Counted from the stretch's first letter, positions 36,287 through 45,350 are shown. The stretch: DNA of 64,000 nt from Microbulbifer sp. SAOS-129_SWC (GCF_039696035.1 NZ_CP155567.1:757501-821500), one strand, 5' to 3'. A program made the numbers and translations. Notes: generated by a model not told the origin, from the letters alone.

Positions 36287-38359
36287 TTACCAGATCACCA
36301 CGCGCTTGTCTTTCGGCAGGTACATCTTGTCCCCTTTCTTCACATCGAATGCCTGGTAGAAGGCGGCGATGTTCGGCAGGACGCCCTGTACCCGGTACTG
36401 GCCCGGCGAGTGCGGGTTGGTCTTGATCAGCTGGCTCAGGGCTTCATCGCGGGACTTGCCGCGCCATACCTGGGCCCAGCCCATAAACAGGCGCTGGTCG
36501 CCGGTAAAGCCATCGATCACCGGCGCTTTTTTGCCGTTCAGGGACTTCTGGTATGCCTTGTAGGCAATGCCGAGACCGGACAGGTCGCCGATGTTCTCAC
36601 CCAGGGTCAGCTTGCCGTTGACGTGCTCGCCCGGCAGCGGCTCGAAGCTGTTGTACTGGGCCACCAGCTTTCCGGTCAGCTGTTCGAAGTTGCTGCGATC
36701 GGAGTCGGTCCACCAGTTGTTCAGGTAGCCCTTGCCGTCGTACTTGCTGCCCTGGTCGTCGAAACCGTGGCCGATTTCGTGGCCGATGACACCGCCGATG
36801 GCGCCGTAGTTAACCGCGTCATCTGCGTCCGGGTTGAAGAACGGCGGCTGCAGAATCGCTGCCGGGAACACGATTTCGTTCATCGGCGGATTGTAGTAAG
36901 CATTCACGGTCTGCGGATACATGTGCCATTCGTGGCGGTCAACCGGCTGGCCGAGTTTGCTGCGGTCGTAGTTGGTATCGAACTTACGGGCGGCCAGAAC
37001 ATTGCCGACCAGGCTGTCGCCGCTGACTTTGAGCGCGTCGTAATTGCGCCACTTGTCCGGGTAGCCGATCTTCACGGTGAAGTTGTCGAGCTTTTCCAGT
37101 GCTTTTTTCTTGGTGTCGGCACTCATCCAGGTCAGGGTCTGGATGGAATCGCGGTAGGCGTCCAGCAGGTTGTTGACCAGGCCCACCATGCGCGCCTTGG
37201 CTTCGGGCGGGAAGTTCTTGGTTACATAGCGCTTGCCCACCAGTTCGCCGGCGGCGCCATTGACGAAGTTTACGGCGCGCTTCCAGCGCGGTTCCATTTC
37301 GGTAACGCCGCGGATCTTGGTGCCGTAGAAATCGAAATTCAGCTGCGCCAGGTCTTTTTCCATGTAGCGGGCCATGGAGCTCAACAGCTTGACCTTGAAG
37401 TAGCGCTTCCAGGTGGGGATATCGGTATCGGCGATGATCTTGCTGGCTGCCGCGAAGTAGTCCGGCTGGTTGACGATTACGTCTTTGACATTTTCCAGCT
37501 GGGCGGTGGGCAGGTAGTCTTTCCAGTCGATTGCCGGGACCATGGCTTCCAGTTCTGCCACAGTCTTTTTGTTGTAGGTCTTTTCGTCGTCGCGGTTCTC
37601 GACGCGGGTCCACTGGTGCTTGGCGAGACTCTTTTCCAGGTTGTACAGCGTCTTGGCACCGGCTTTGGCATCGCTCATGCCGGCCAGTTCCTGCAGCTTG
37701 GTCAGGTAGTCGATGTACGCGGCCTGGAGTTTCTTGCCTTTTTCGGAGTCATCGAAATAGTAGTCGCGGTCGGGCAGGCCCAGGCCTGACTGGGAGAAGT
37801 AGGCGATGTAGTGGTCGACGTCTTTGGCATCCTGGTTGATGTAGATACCAAAGGGAGCGTCGTAGCCGATGGCATCGGCGTAGGCAAAGTATTGGGACAG
37901 GTCGGCGCGGTTTTTGATCGCATCGATCTTGGCGATTTCACCATCGAGTGCCGCGAGACCTTTGGCCTCGATCTGCTTTTCATTCATGAAGCTGTTGTAC
38001 AGCGCGCCAATTTTGGCAGAGTCGGCGTCGTCGGAGTGCTTGCCGGCATCGAGAATAATGGCCTTGACCTGCGCAGTGCTCTGGTCGCGCAACTTGTCGA
38101 ATACGCCCCAGCGGGATTTGTCGGCCGGGATTTTGGTCTTGCTCAGCCAGGTGCCGTTGACGTAGTCGAAGAAGTCGTCCTGCGGGCGAACCTTGGTGTT
38201 CATGGCAGACAGGTCGATACCAGAGCCCAGCTGGGTCTGTTCGGCGCTGGCAGTGGTGGTCTTGGCAGGCTGGGCGCTGGCCTGGTCGGCGGGCGCCTCG
38301 GATTTGGAGCAGCCGGCAACCAGGCCGGCAATGGCGAGAGAAAGCAGTAATTTGTTCAT
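36287..38359 (-). CDS. pepO: M13-family metallopeptidase lipoprotein (PepO-like)
   Basis: 690 residues. Lipoprotein signal with VAGC (Cys17) and an Ala/Thr/Gln-rich linker to about residue 45. Neprilysin-type signatures: NAYYNPPMNEIVFPAAILQPP, the zinc site VIGHEIGHGFDDQGSKYD, third ligand GENIGDLSG, and the conserved C-terminal Trp (VVIW). Length matches the family. It should be an envelope-anchored endopeptidase that cuts short peptides. Single-gene unit with its own terminator. Confidence 0.96.
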   Translation of the reverse strand: MNKLLLSLAIAGLVAGCSKSEAPADQASAQPAKTTTASAEQTQLGSGIDLSAMNTKVRPQDDFFDYVNGTWLSKTKIPADKSRWGVFDKLRDQSTAQVKAIILDAGKHSDDADSAKIGALYNSFMNEKQIEAKGLAALDGEIAKIDAIKNRADLSQYFAYADAIGYDAPFGIYINQDAKDVDHYIAYFSQSGLGLPDRDYYFDDSEKGKKLQAAYIDYLTKLQELAGMSDAKAGAKTLYNLEKSLAKHQWTRVENRDDEKTYNKKTVAELEAMVPAIDWKDYLPTAQLENVKDVIVNQPDYFAAASKIIADTDIPTWKRYFKVKLLSSMARYMEKDLAQLNFDFYGTKIRGVTEMEPRWKRAVNFVNGAAGELVGKRYVTKNFPPEAKARMVGLVNNLLDAYRDSIQTLTWMSADTKKKALEKLDNFTVKIGYPDKWRNYDALKVSGDSLVGNVLAARKFDTNYDRSKLGQPVDRHEWHMYPQTVNAYYNPPMNEIVFPAAILQPPFFNPDADDAVNYGAIGGVIGHEIGHGFDDQGSKYDGKGYLNNWWTDSDRSNFEQLTGKLVAQYNSFEPLPGEHVNGKLTLGENIGDLSGLGIAYKAYQKSLNGKKAPVIDGFTGDQRLFMGWAQVWRGKSRDEALSQLIKTNPHSPGQYRVQGVLPNIAAFYQAFDVKKGDKMYLPKDKRVVIW

Positions 38360-38529
38360 TTTTGGCCTTTTATCGAAGAATGTTAGGCGTATTTTCCTGT
38401 TGGATATTACGCCCCATGGGCGCCGGGGGGCAACCGGGCTGCGGCCGGGCGTCGCCGGAGTTCGGTGAGTGGTCAGAGTGTGACTGGTCTGATGGGAGTG
38501 GTCATGATTGCGCCCGGCCGGGACGGTAA

Positions 38530-38558
38530 AACAAAAAGCCCCGCATCAGCGGGGCTCT
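38530..38558 (-). terminator. terminator of the TonB-domain gene
   Basis: Leftward reading: AGCCCCGC-TGAT-GCGGGGCT stem, then five T residues, immediately after the gene stop. Confidence 0.88.
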
Positions 38559-38563
38559 GGGGA

Positions 38564-39745
38564 TCAATCCTTCAGCTGGAAGGTGATCGGCAGGGTGAAC
38601 TTGAAGCCGCTCTTGACCAGCTGCGCCGGCGCGGAGGGGTAGGGGCTGGCGTCGCGGACCGCCTCGCGGGCGGCGCGGTTCAGGGCGCTGAAGCGGGAGT
38701 CCTGCAGCCCCTGCACATCGGTGACCTGGCCGTTGGCGTTGATCGTCACGGACAGCATCACGGTGCCTTCCTGACCGCGCTGCTGAGCGCGTTTCGGGTA
38801 CTTGATGAAGCCGTAGGTGTAACGCAGCAGCTGCGAGTGGTAGAGCTGGCGGGCCAGGATCAGGTCGGCAGTCAGCGGCGCTTCGTCTTCATCTTCATCG
38901 TCTTCGTCAGCCGGTACCGGTGCGCGCTTGGCGACGGTCTTGGCTGGTTTCGACTTGCTCGGTTGCGGCTTGCTCGACTTCGGTGTGGTGGCTTTCTTGG
39001 CCGCGGAGGCGGCCTTGTCGCCGATGGAGGCGAGGGTGGGCGGCGGAATGTCGGCGGAGGCGAGCGGGGCTTTGGGCTTGGGTTTGTCCATCGCCGGCTC
39101 GGCACTGGCAACGGTTTCTTCTTCAGCTGCCGCGCTGCGTGCCTGCACCTGTTCGCGCACCTGGGCTACGCGCGTGCTGCCCGGCTTCAGTAATTCATAG
39201 CGGCCGAGCATGCCCGAGTCCACGTCGCCGGCTGCCAGCAGCCCGTCGCGAAACTCGCTGGAGGGCGGTACTGCACCGACCCAGGCGCGCAGCAGGGTGT
39301 TGAAGAAGTTGCGGTCTTCCACTTTCCCCAGAGTGACGCCGTTCAGGGCGACAGTGGTTGTGCCGGAAGCCGGGGTGAAGTCGACGCTCAAATGGTCGCC
39401 TTTCTTGAGGCGACCGTGAAACATTTTGGCGAAGGTCACCATGTTGTCAGCCTGGCCGCTGAGGGTAGAGCTGGGATTGTTGATGGCGATGCCTTCCATC
39501 CACTGGTTGCGGAAGCGACGTGCGGACAGGCTGTCGGCGATAATCCGGACCTCCAGACGGCGCGGCGTACCATTGTCGAGCAGGGAACTTGCGCTTTCCG
39601 CCAGTGGATCGGCGTACACCGCGGCGATATAGCGGTCCTTGTTGAATTCCTGACCCAGGGCGAGTCCGTTTAGAAGAGGTGCGGCTTGGACGGATAACGC
39701 CGTCGCAAATACCATCAGGGCGATGACGAATTTTATCGGTTTCAT
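38564..39745 (-). CDS. chalcone isomerase-like/TonB C-terminal fusion protein
   Basis: 393 residues. Signal peptide (about 1-21), then a chalcone-isomerase-like domain (about 24-190: LALGQEFNKDRYIAAVYADP, RRLEVRIIADSLSARRFRNQ, FTPASGTTTVALNGV). Residues 200-290 are a Lys/Pro/Ala-rich linker ending in an acidic run EDDEDEDE. The last 90 residues are a TonB-type domain (FIKYPKRAQQRGQEGTVMLSVTINANGQVTDVQ...AAREAVRDASPYP). Unlike true TonB there is no N-terminal uncleaved anchor, so it is probably periplasmic and not energy coupled. The bacterial CHI-like domain often binds fatty acids; here it may present a ligand to an envelope partner. Confidence 0.85.
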   Translation of the reverse strand: MKPIKFVIALMVFATALSVQAAPLLNGLALGQEFNKDRYIAAVYADPLAESASSLLDNGTPRRLEVRIIADSLSARRFRNQWMEGIAINNPSSTLSGQADNMVTFAKMFHGRLKKGDHLSVDFTPASGTTTVALNGVTLGKVEDRNFFNTLLRAWVGAVPPSSEFRDGLLAAGDVDSGMLGRYELLKPGSTRVAQVREQVQARSAAAEEETVASAEPAMDKPKPKAPLASADIPPPTLASIGDKAASAAKKATTPKSSKPQPSKSKPAKTVAKRAPVPADEDDEDEDEAPLTADLILARQLYHSQLLRYTYGFIKYPKRAQQRGQEGTVMLSVTINANGQVTDVQGLQDSRFSALNRAAREAVRDASPYPSAPAQLVKSGFKFTLPITFQLKD

Positions 39746-40096
39746 GGTCGATCGATGTCTATTATTTCCGGACGGGATGGATCCGGCGGATAAGCGTTTC
39801 GGCAGCCCCTCCCCCGAGGTGTGCCGGCCAGATCAATTATTGTGCGAAACCCCCGGCACAATGGAACAATTTAATCTGAACTGTGCCTAACTCTACTTCA
39901 ACTGCAATGGAGTTCAAGCCTGAAACGGGTAGAATGTCTCGTTTTCTCAAAATTGAACCGTTGCAGGGAAGACAGTGGTCACCTTTCGATAGAATGCACT
40001 GGCTTGGTGCTGTATTTTCCAAGGTCTGATTACGCAAAGGTTCCGGCAGCCGTTCCGCCCGGGACTTTCATTTATTCACAGATAAGTTTTAACCGG
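39746..40096. other. divergent intergenic region
   Basis: 351 bp between the leftward TonB-domain gene and the rightward cNMP-binding gene. A frame open from 39953 runs into the latter but has no supported start. No clear promoter, repeat or RNA was recognised. Confidence 0.5.
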
Positions 40097-40804
40097 ATGG
40101 ATAGTAAACCACTCAGTGAGTATCCGCGCGATGCCGTGGATCGCCTGTTAAATGTCATTCATTTATTTCGCGATATTCGTGCGAGTAGCGAATGGCAGTA
40201 CGACGTACTGCTGAAACGCTCGCGGCTGGTCAGTCTGCAGGCTGGTGAACAATTATTGAGCGCAGGCGATGTAGATCATTGGGTCTATTTCCTGTTGCGC
40301 GGTGAGCTGCATGTGTTGATGGATGTGCAGAGTGAGCCCGCTGCGGCTGGAGAGCGGCCGCTGGCCGTGATTCGCCCCGGCGAGGTCTTCGGCGATCTGT
40401 CCATGCTGCTGGCCGAACCGCGCAGTGCCACCATTATCGCGGCGCCCGGCAGCAGAGATATTCAGGTGCTGAGCGTGGACTGCACGTTATTTGGCGACCT
40501 GGAGGATTTTTCGCTGCTGCACCTGCCGACCAAGCTGGTGTTTTACCGCAATATGGTGCACTCCCTGCGCTGGAAACTGGAGGTTTATCGCTCCAAGTAC
40601 CCGGACAACCAGCTGGCCGACAGCCACCGCAAGCTGAAACTGTATACCGGCCCCAAAAACTGCCGCGAAGAACTGTTGTCCCTCGCCGAGCAGGCCCGCT
40701 CCCTTGCCCGGATCCTGCTGGACTGGAATGCCGAATTCGGCAGCGGTCAGTTGATGGACGAGACATCCGACATGTCGGATTTTCTCGAGACCATGCTCTC
40801 CTGA
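40097..40804 (+). CDS. cyclic-nucleotide-binding domain protein
   Basis: 235 residues. A CRP/cNMP-binding beta-roll spans about 30-150: LVSLQAGEQLLSAGDVDHWVYFLLRGELHVLM, then VIRPGEVFGDLSMLLAEPRSATI, which is the phosphate-binding cassette. The C-terminal 85 residues are helical (FYRNMVHSLRWKLEVYRSKYPDN) and contain no winged helix, so it is not a CRP-type DNA binder. It probably senses a nucleotide and acts through protein contacts. Start at ATG 40097 fits the domain edge, though the ribosome binding site is weak. Confidence 0.82.
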   Translation: MDSKPLSEYPRDAVDRLLNVIHLFRDIRASSEWQYDVLLKRSRLVSLQAGEQLLSAGDVDHWVYFLLRGELHVLMDVQSEPAAAGERPLAVIRPGEVFGDLSMLLAEPRSATIIAAPGSRDIQVLSVDCTLFGDLEDFSLLHLPTKLVFYRNMVHSLRWKLEVYRSKYPDNQLADSHRKLKLYTGPKNCREELLSLAEQARSLARILLDWNAEFGSGQLMDETSDMSDFLETMLS

Positions 40805-41060
40805 GTTCCCGCCGGCAGAATTGCGCACGGGATTTGCATTCCCTTTTAGTACTGGTAGTACAGGGGTAGTACAGGGGCGCCCGACTCCCGCTTTCAGGGT
40901 GGGGCCGGTTTGCGCTGGCAGAGCGGTGCGCAAAGTAGGTTGCCCCTGGCCGAATACGGTTGGCGTTTCTGATGATCTTGCGGATCGCAGCCCGCACTGC
41001 TGTCGGGTGGGAGCACAACCGGATGTGGATGCGCGCAAATTCAGCAGAGAGGCTGCGGCA

Positions 41061-41990
41061 ATGACGGATACCTGGCCCCGGGCGGTAAGCGCCAGTGCGA
41101 TGCAATGGCGCCAGCAGTTGCGGTCGCAAATTGATCAATTTGTCCGGCGGCAGCAATTGCCGGCGGACTTCGACCTGCTGGTGGACGACTATCTCCTGCC
41201 ACTTGCGGTGTGGCTTGCGCAGTTGCGCAAGCCGGGCCAATTGCTGGTAGTGGGCATTTGTGGCGGCCAGGGCTCGGGTAAATCCACCCTGACCGAGTTC
41301 CTGCAGATGGTGTGGGCGCAGATGGCGCTACACGCTGTCGGATTTTCCCTCGACGACCTCTACCTGACCCGCGCGGAGCGCATGTTGCTCGCCGAGCGGG
41401 TTCACCCGTTACTCGCCACTCGCGGTGTGCCGGGTACGCACGACGTGCAATTGGGGCTGGATACCATCGCCGCGCTGCGTGCGCGGGATGTCACGCGCCC
41501 GGTACCTATTCCCCGATTCGATAAATCCATCGACGATCGCGCGCCCGCGGCCACCTGGACGCTCTGGCAGGGGGCTGCGGATATCCTGCTGTTCGAAGGC
41601 TGGTGTGTGGGTGCGCGGCCGTGGCTCGATGCGGCGGAACCGATCAACCGGCTGGAGCGCGAAGCGGATCCCGACGGTCGCTGGCGCAACTACGTCAACA
41701 GTCAGCTGGCTGGCCCTTACCGTCGCCTGTTTGCGGAACTGGATCGGCTGCTGATGCTGAAAGTGCCGGATATGGATTGCGTACTGGAGTGGCGCCGACT
41801 CCAGGAACACAGATTGCGCGCACGAACAGGTGGGGGCATGAGCGATGCCGCGCTGGAGCGATTCGTACAGCACTACGAGCGGATTACCCTGAACCTGCTG
41901 GGGGACATGCCGCCGCGGGCCGATTGCGTCTTTGAGCTGGGACGCGATCACCGGATTGCCGGGTTGCGGCTCAATAGCGCTGCGGAGTGA
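41061..41990 (+). CDS. P-loop kinase, glycerate 3-kinase/Tda10-like
   Basis: 309 residues from ATG 41061; an open frame continues upstream to 40821 without a start context. Walker A GICGGQGSGKST (about 66-76), SLDDLYLTRAER (kinase Asp pair) and LFEGWCVGARP match the uridine-kinase-like family that includes plant D-glycerate 3-kinase and yeast Tda10. LATRGVPGTHDVQLG is the family-specific substrate block. Glycerate phosphorylation is the most likely activity, not proven. No glycerate pathway genes flank it. Confidence 0.82.
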   Translation: MTDTWPRAVSASAMQWRQQLRSQIDQFVRRQQLPADFDLLVDDYLLPLAVWLAQLRKPGQLLVVGICGGQGSGKSTLTEFLQMVWAQMALHAVGFSLDDLYLTRAERMLLAERVHPLLATRGVPGTHDVQLGLDTIAALRARDVTRPVPIPRFDKSIDDRAPAATWTLWQGAADILLFEGWCVGARPWLDAAEPINRLEREADPDGRWRNYVNSQLAGPYRRLFAELDRLLMLKVPDMDCVLEWRRLQEHRLRARTGGGMSDAALERFVQHYERITLNLLGDMPPRADCVFELGRDHRIAGLRLNSAAE

Positions 41991-42057
41991 GTGTCAGCGG
42001 GCGTAGTCGGTCTGCTCGATAAGCGGGAAGCGCATAGAAAAACCGGCTGGTATCAAA

Positions 42058-42088
42058 TGACAAACCCCGGCAGGGCGCCGGGGTTTGC
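42058..42088. terminator. hairpin between convergent genes
   Basis: CAAACCCCGGC and GCCGGGGTTTG form a perfect 11-bp stem with a 5-nt loop between the kinase gene and the convergent AlgP-like gene. Only short A/T tracts flank it, but its position fits a bidirectional terminator. Confidence 0.65.
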
Positions 42089-42160
42089 GGGGCCTGGCTG
42101 CGGAGTGCAGCCGGGCCTTGAGCGGGCCATCGGTATACCTCAGGCCCGCGAGGGTTTGCT

Positions 42161-42976
42161 TCAGGCGGTTTTGGCCTTCGGCGGACGGCCGCGACGAGCC
42201 GGAGCCTTCTTGGCAGCGGCCTTTTTCGGGCGACCCGGGGACTTCTTGGCAGTGGCGGCCTTCTTCGGGCGGCCTGCAGAGGTCTTGGCTGCGGCAGCCT
42301 TCTTCGGGCGACCCGGAGATTTCTTGGCGGTAGCCGCTTTTTTCGGGCGACCGGGCTTCTTCTTGGCAGCGGTCTTGGCCTTTGCCGCAGCTTTTTTCTT
42401 TGCAGCAGCAGCTTTCTTCTTCGCAGCAGCAGCTTTTTTCTTCTCTGCAGCGGCCTTCTTCTTGGCGGCGGCGGCGGCTTTCTTTTTATCTGCCGCGGCT
42501 TTTTTCTTGGCGGCAGCTGCGGCTTTCTTCGCTTCTGCAGCGGCTTGCTTCTTCTCTTCGGCGGCCAGTTTCTTGGCAACCGCGGCCTCTTCTTTGGCCA
42601 CAGCCTTGGCTACCTTGGTAGCGATCTTGTTGTCCGCTTTGATTTCGTTCAGCTTGGCCTTGGCAGCTTTGGCGGCTTCCTTGAGCTTGTCAGCGGCCTG
42701 TTTGGCGGCCTTGGCAGCAGCCTGGGCGGCTTTCAGCTGCTTCTGCTGGGCAGCGGTTTTCTTCTTGGCGCGAACGGTTTTGACTTTGTCAGCCGCTGCC
42801 TTGGCCTTGGTGGCGGCCTTGGCAGAGTCTTTGGCCAGCTTGTCAGCGTCTTTACCAGCGTCTTTTTCCTGCTTGGTACGCGCCTGTTCCAGCTTGGACT
42901 TCAGCGAGCTCAGCTCGGCTTCGAGAGCGGCAACGCTATTCGCCTTGGCGCCCACGGTTTTCTTCTTTGCAGCCAT
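42161..42976 (-). CDS. histone H1/AlgP-like Lys-Ala-rich DNA-binding protein
   Basis: 271 residues, almost wholly Lys and Ala. Residues 1-60 may form a coiled coil (VAALEAELSSLKSKLEQA). The middle is AAAKKKAA-type repeats like histone H1 tails. The C-terminal 75 residues hold five GRPKK/GRPPK cores in tandem (PGRPKKAATAKKS...), which read as AT-hook or H1-type minor-groove binding motifs. Pseudomonas AlgP (AlgR3) is the nearest familiar protein; it influences alginate gene transcription. Repetitive DNA of this kind varies in length among strains. Single gene, convergent with the kinase gene. Confidence 0.88.
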   Translation of the reverse strand: MAAKKKTVGAKANSVAALEAELSSLKSKLEQARTKQEKDAGKDADKLAKDSAKAATKAKAAADKVKTVRAKKKTAAQQKQLKAAQAAAKAAKQAADKLKEAAKAAKAKLNEIKADNKIATKVAKAVAKEEAAVAKKLAAEEKKQAAAEAKKAAAAAKKKAAADKKKAAAAAKKKAAAEKKKAAAAKKKAAAAKKKAAAKAKTAAKKKPGRPKKAATAKKSPGRPKKAAAAKTSAGRPKKAATAKKSPGRPKKAAAKKAPARRGRPPKAKTA

Positions 42977-43170
42977 AAAATATCCCTGTCTTTCAGTGTT
43001 GTTGTAGATGCAGGGGCAGCTCTATCAATCACTCTTCATTAGTTACCAATTTTTCAATTGCGTCCCACTGTTATCGCCGGGAGTCAGGCCGGCGGCAATA
43101 TTCAGGTTATTCAGGTAAGCCGCAGCGCTAATTGGCCGCTACGAATCTGAATAACTGGAGGGAATTCGAA

Positions 43171-43248
43171 TTGAAAAAATGGGCAAAAATGATTGATAGA
43201 GATGCCCCCAAAATCATCGCGCTAATTGCAGCTTATTTATATACTTGA
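43171..43248 (+). CDS. 25-codon small ORF coupled to the next gene
   Basis: A TTG-started frame of 25 codons preceded by a strong GGAGGG Shine-Dalgarno sequence at 43158-43163 (7-nt spacing). It encodes a short basic-then-hydrophobic peptide (MKKWAKMIDRDAPKII...). Its TGA is directly followed by the ATG of the next gene (TGAATG), and that gene has no ribosome binding site of its own. This arrangement suggests translational coupling or a leader peptide. It might also be a functional small membrane peptide. The TTG start is the weak point. Confidence 0.5.
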   Translation: MKKWAKMIDRDAPKIIALIAAYLYT

Positions 43249-44115
43249 ATGCAAGTGTTTTTAGGCCATTTTTACCTCGCAATGAATAATTTTAAGGGCT
43301 TTTTTACCTTTATCGCGTTTATCTGGCTCTGGAGCTGTGGAATCTGGGCTTTTGCTCACGGGATTTACTCCGGTGAGATTGCCTGGTTCGGCTTATTGCT
43401 GAATGCCTGGGCTCTGCCTGTGTGGATGTTACTGCGTTATTTTCGCGCGCCGCGATACAGCGGTGATCTGCGCGAGACTCCTGCCTTTACTGCGCTGCTG
43501 GTGGGGTTGGCTGTGGTACTGCTGACCGATAGTGAAAAGGGGATGCCGCTCTATCTGGCAATTTACAATCTCTTTGCCGTGCTGGTTTACCTGTTCCATC
43601 TCAGTGCTCTGACACAGCCGCATGGGTTGCCCGCCGGCGAGCCCTTTCCCGCGCTGAACGCTGTTGGCGGCCAGTGGCGTTCGCAGCAGGCGGCGAGTGC
43701 CGGCGATTGCGCGGGATTGCTACTGGTTTTTCTGCGCGGCAGTTACTGCGCAGATAGCCGCTGTCTGCTCGCGGGGCTTCAGGAAATCGAGGAAACACTC
43801 GCCCGGCGCAATATCTGCCCGGTGCTGATCAGTACCGAGAGCCGCGAGCGCTGGCGACGCTGGTGGCCGGCGGGTGCCCGCGGTGAATGGTTGCAATTGA
43901 ACAGCGGCGATGACAATCCATGGTTTGTCGCCGCGGCGGGTGCGCCACTGTGGATACGCTTGCTGGGGGGCAGCGCTGCGGCCTGTCGGCCGGGTATCTG
44001 GCTGCTGGAGCGCGATGGTACTGTCGTGTGGCGCCATCTGCCCGGTAATTACCGGGTGCCGGGAAATGCGGAAATGCTGCGCGGACAGTTATTCCGCATC
44101 GAGGAAGACGAATAG
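43249..44115 (+). CDS. membrane protein with thioredoxin/redoxin-like domain
   Basis: 288 residues. Four membrane helices in the first 125 residues (FFTFIAFIWLWSCGIWAFA, WFGLLLNAWALPVWMLL, FTALLVGLAVVLLT, LYLAIYNLFAVLVYLF), then a soluble domain (about 130-288) with the AhpC/redoxin-like pattern GLLLVFLRGSYCADSRCLLAGLQEIEETL and later IWLLERDGTVVWRHLPGNYRVP. The CxxxxxC arrangement (YCADSRC) replaces the usual peroxidatic T/SxxC, so redox activity is uncertain. Start at 43249 is favoured by coupling to the small ORF; 43282 is an alternative. Neighbours give no hint of its partner. Confidence 0.75.
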   Translation: MQVFLGHFYLAMNNFKGFFTFIAFIWLWSCGIWAFAHGIYSGEIAWFGLLLNAWALPVWMLLRYFRAPRYSGDLRETPAFTALLVGLAVVLLTDSEKGMPLYLAIYNLFAVLVYLFHLSALTQPHGLPAGEPFPALNAVGGQWRSQQAASAGDCAGLLLVFLRGSYCADSRCLLAGLQEIEETLARRNICPVLISTESRERWRRWWPAGARGEWLQLNSGDDNPWFVAAAGAPLWIRLLGGSAAACRPGIWLLERDGTVVWRHLPGNYRVPGNAEMLRGQLFRIEEDE

Positions 44116-44270
44116 CAATGATGCCGAAATTGGCGCCCGCCGCGGGCGGCCTTGATACGGCGGACGATATTCTTGCTGCAGTTGTATCGCTGTCAGGGAG
44201 GTGTTGCCGTCGGGCAGAAAAGGCTATGCGCGGCTGACCGCCCGCCGCGCAGGTGTTTTCCTGCGGCCGG

Positions 44271-44675
44271 CTAAAGCGGCCCGTAAGGCAGGTAGCGGTT
44301 GTCCGAGTGCTGCTTGATCCATTGCAGCTGTTCGCGGTCCAGCGGGGCCCGGCGCTGGCGCAGCGCCTTGGCCAGCGGAATTACCGCGGACTCGGCGCCC
44401 GCGTCCCAACCGGCGAGCTGCTGCTCCGCCAGGGTGAAAAAGCGGATCAGTTGCCACAGTTCGCCGCCGTTCCAATTCGCGCTCTCGTCCAGCCAGCGTT
44501 GCGCCGGCATGCGGATCAGGTACGACGCTTCACGGGCGGCGTCATCGAGCGCGTCGGCCAGCGCTGTATCGGCCTGCATCGCGTCGATATAGCGCTGCAG
44601 CAGTGCGCGCGGAATCGCGTCTTCAGTACCGCCGGTATTGGCTGCGGGCTTCGGTTCCCAGGCTCCGACACTCAT
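44271..44675 (-). CDS. conserved hypothetical protein
   Basis: 134 residues, soluble, acidic to neutral. The central block GELWQLIRFFTLAEQQLAGWDAGAESAVIPL and the ending WIKQHSDNRYLPYGPL resemble a small uncharacterised family found in Pseudomonas and relatives. No motif indicates activity. It is divergent from mgsA across a 174-bp spacer that contains a repeated CTGCGGTAAAA element (44688-44708) just upstream of this gene. Confidence 0.75.
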   Translation of the reverse strand: MSVGAWEPKPAANTGGTEDAIPRALLQRYIDAMQADTALADALDDAAREASYLIRMPAQRWLDESANWNGGELWQLIRFFTLAEQQLAGWDAGAESAVIPLAKALRQRRAPLDREQLQWIKQHSDNRYLPYGPL

Positions 44676-44849
44676 GCGTTCGCTCCTCTGCGGTAAAATC
44701 TGCGGTAAAACGGGCCGCGCATTATAACGGCCGTGGGGATATGCCGACAGCGGTGCGGCGGCAGTCGCGTCCTTTATAGAAGGATGCGGTTAGAATAGAG
44801 GGCCGCGCCGGAGCGCGGCTACCAATAATGAATAGAGAACGAGGGCAAG

Positions 44850-45302
44850 ATGGAGTTTATTTCGCAACCCCTGCCAGCCACCAAGCGGGTGGCTCTGGTG
44901 GCCCATGACAACCGCAAGGCTGCCCTGATCGAGTGGTGCAGCCGCCACCGGGCGTTATTGCAGCGCCACCAGTTGTACGGCACTGGCACCACCGGGGCGC
45001 GGGTCGAAGAGGCCACGGGCCTGACGGTGGAGAAGCTGTTCAGCGGCCCGATGGGGGGCGACCAGCAGCTGGGGGCGAAAATCTGTCAGGGGGAGATCGA
45101 CCTGCTGATCTTTTTCTGGGACCCGTTCGAGCCGATGCCCCACGATCCCGACGTCAAGGCGTTGCTGCGGATCGCCGCGGTGTGGAATATCCCGGTGGCG
45201 TGTAACGGCAGCAGCGCCGATATGATGGTGCAGTCGGCGCTGATGGAGGCCAGTTTTGAGCGCGAAATACCCGATTATCAGGGCTATCTGGCCAAGCGCT
45301 AG
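44850..45302 (+). CDS. mgsA: methylglyoxal synthase
   Basis: 150 residues, full length. Family signatures: VALVAHDNRKAALIEW, LYGTGTTGARVEEATGL (phosphate binding), SGPMGGDQQLGAKI and FFWDPFEPMPHDPDVKALLRIA with the catalytic Asp residues, then WNIPVACNGSSADMM. It converts dihydroxyacetone phosphate to methylglyoxal, a bypass used when phosphate is limiting. The leader has a 7-bp GC hairpin (44802-44819). Single gene. Confidence 0.96.
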   Translation: MEFISQPLPATKRVALVAHDNRKAALIEWCSRHRALLQRHQLYGTGTTGARVEEATGLTVEKLFSGPMGGDQQLGAKICQGEIDLLIFFWDPFEPMPHDPDVKALLRIAAVWNIPVACNGSSADMMVQSALMEASFEREIPDYQGYLAKR

Positions 45303-45322
45303 GCATTCTGGCTGTATATTTT

Positions 45323-45350
45323 TTGTTCTTCAGGCCTGTTATGATATTAT
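45323..45350 (+). promoter_or_regulatory. possible exbD promoter
   Basis: TTGTTC (45323-45328), 16-bp spacer, TATTAT (45345-45350) in an AT-rich stretch 138 bp before exbD. A hairpin CAGGTTT/AAACCTG (45389-45409) lies in the leader. Confidence 0.4.

Noticed and set aside
44118..44237. 39-codon frame after the redoxin-like gene
   Set aside because: Weak upstream site, no coupling to another gene and unremarkable composition.
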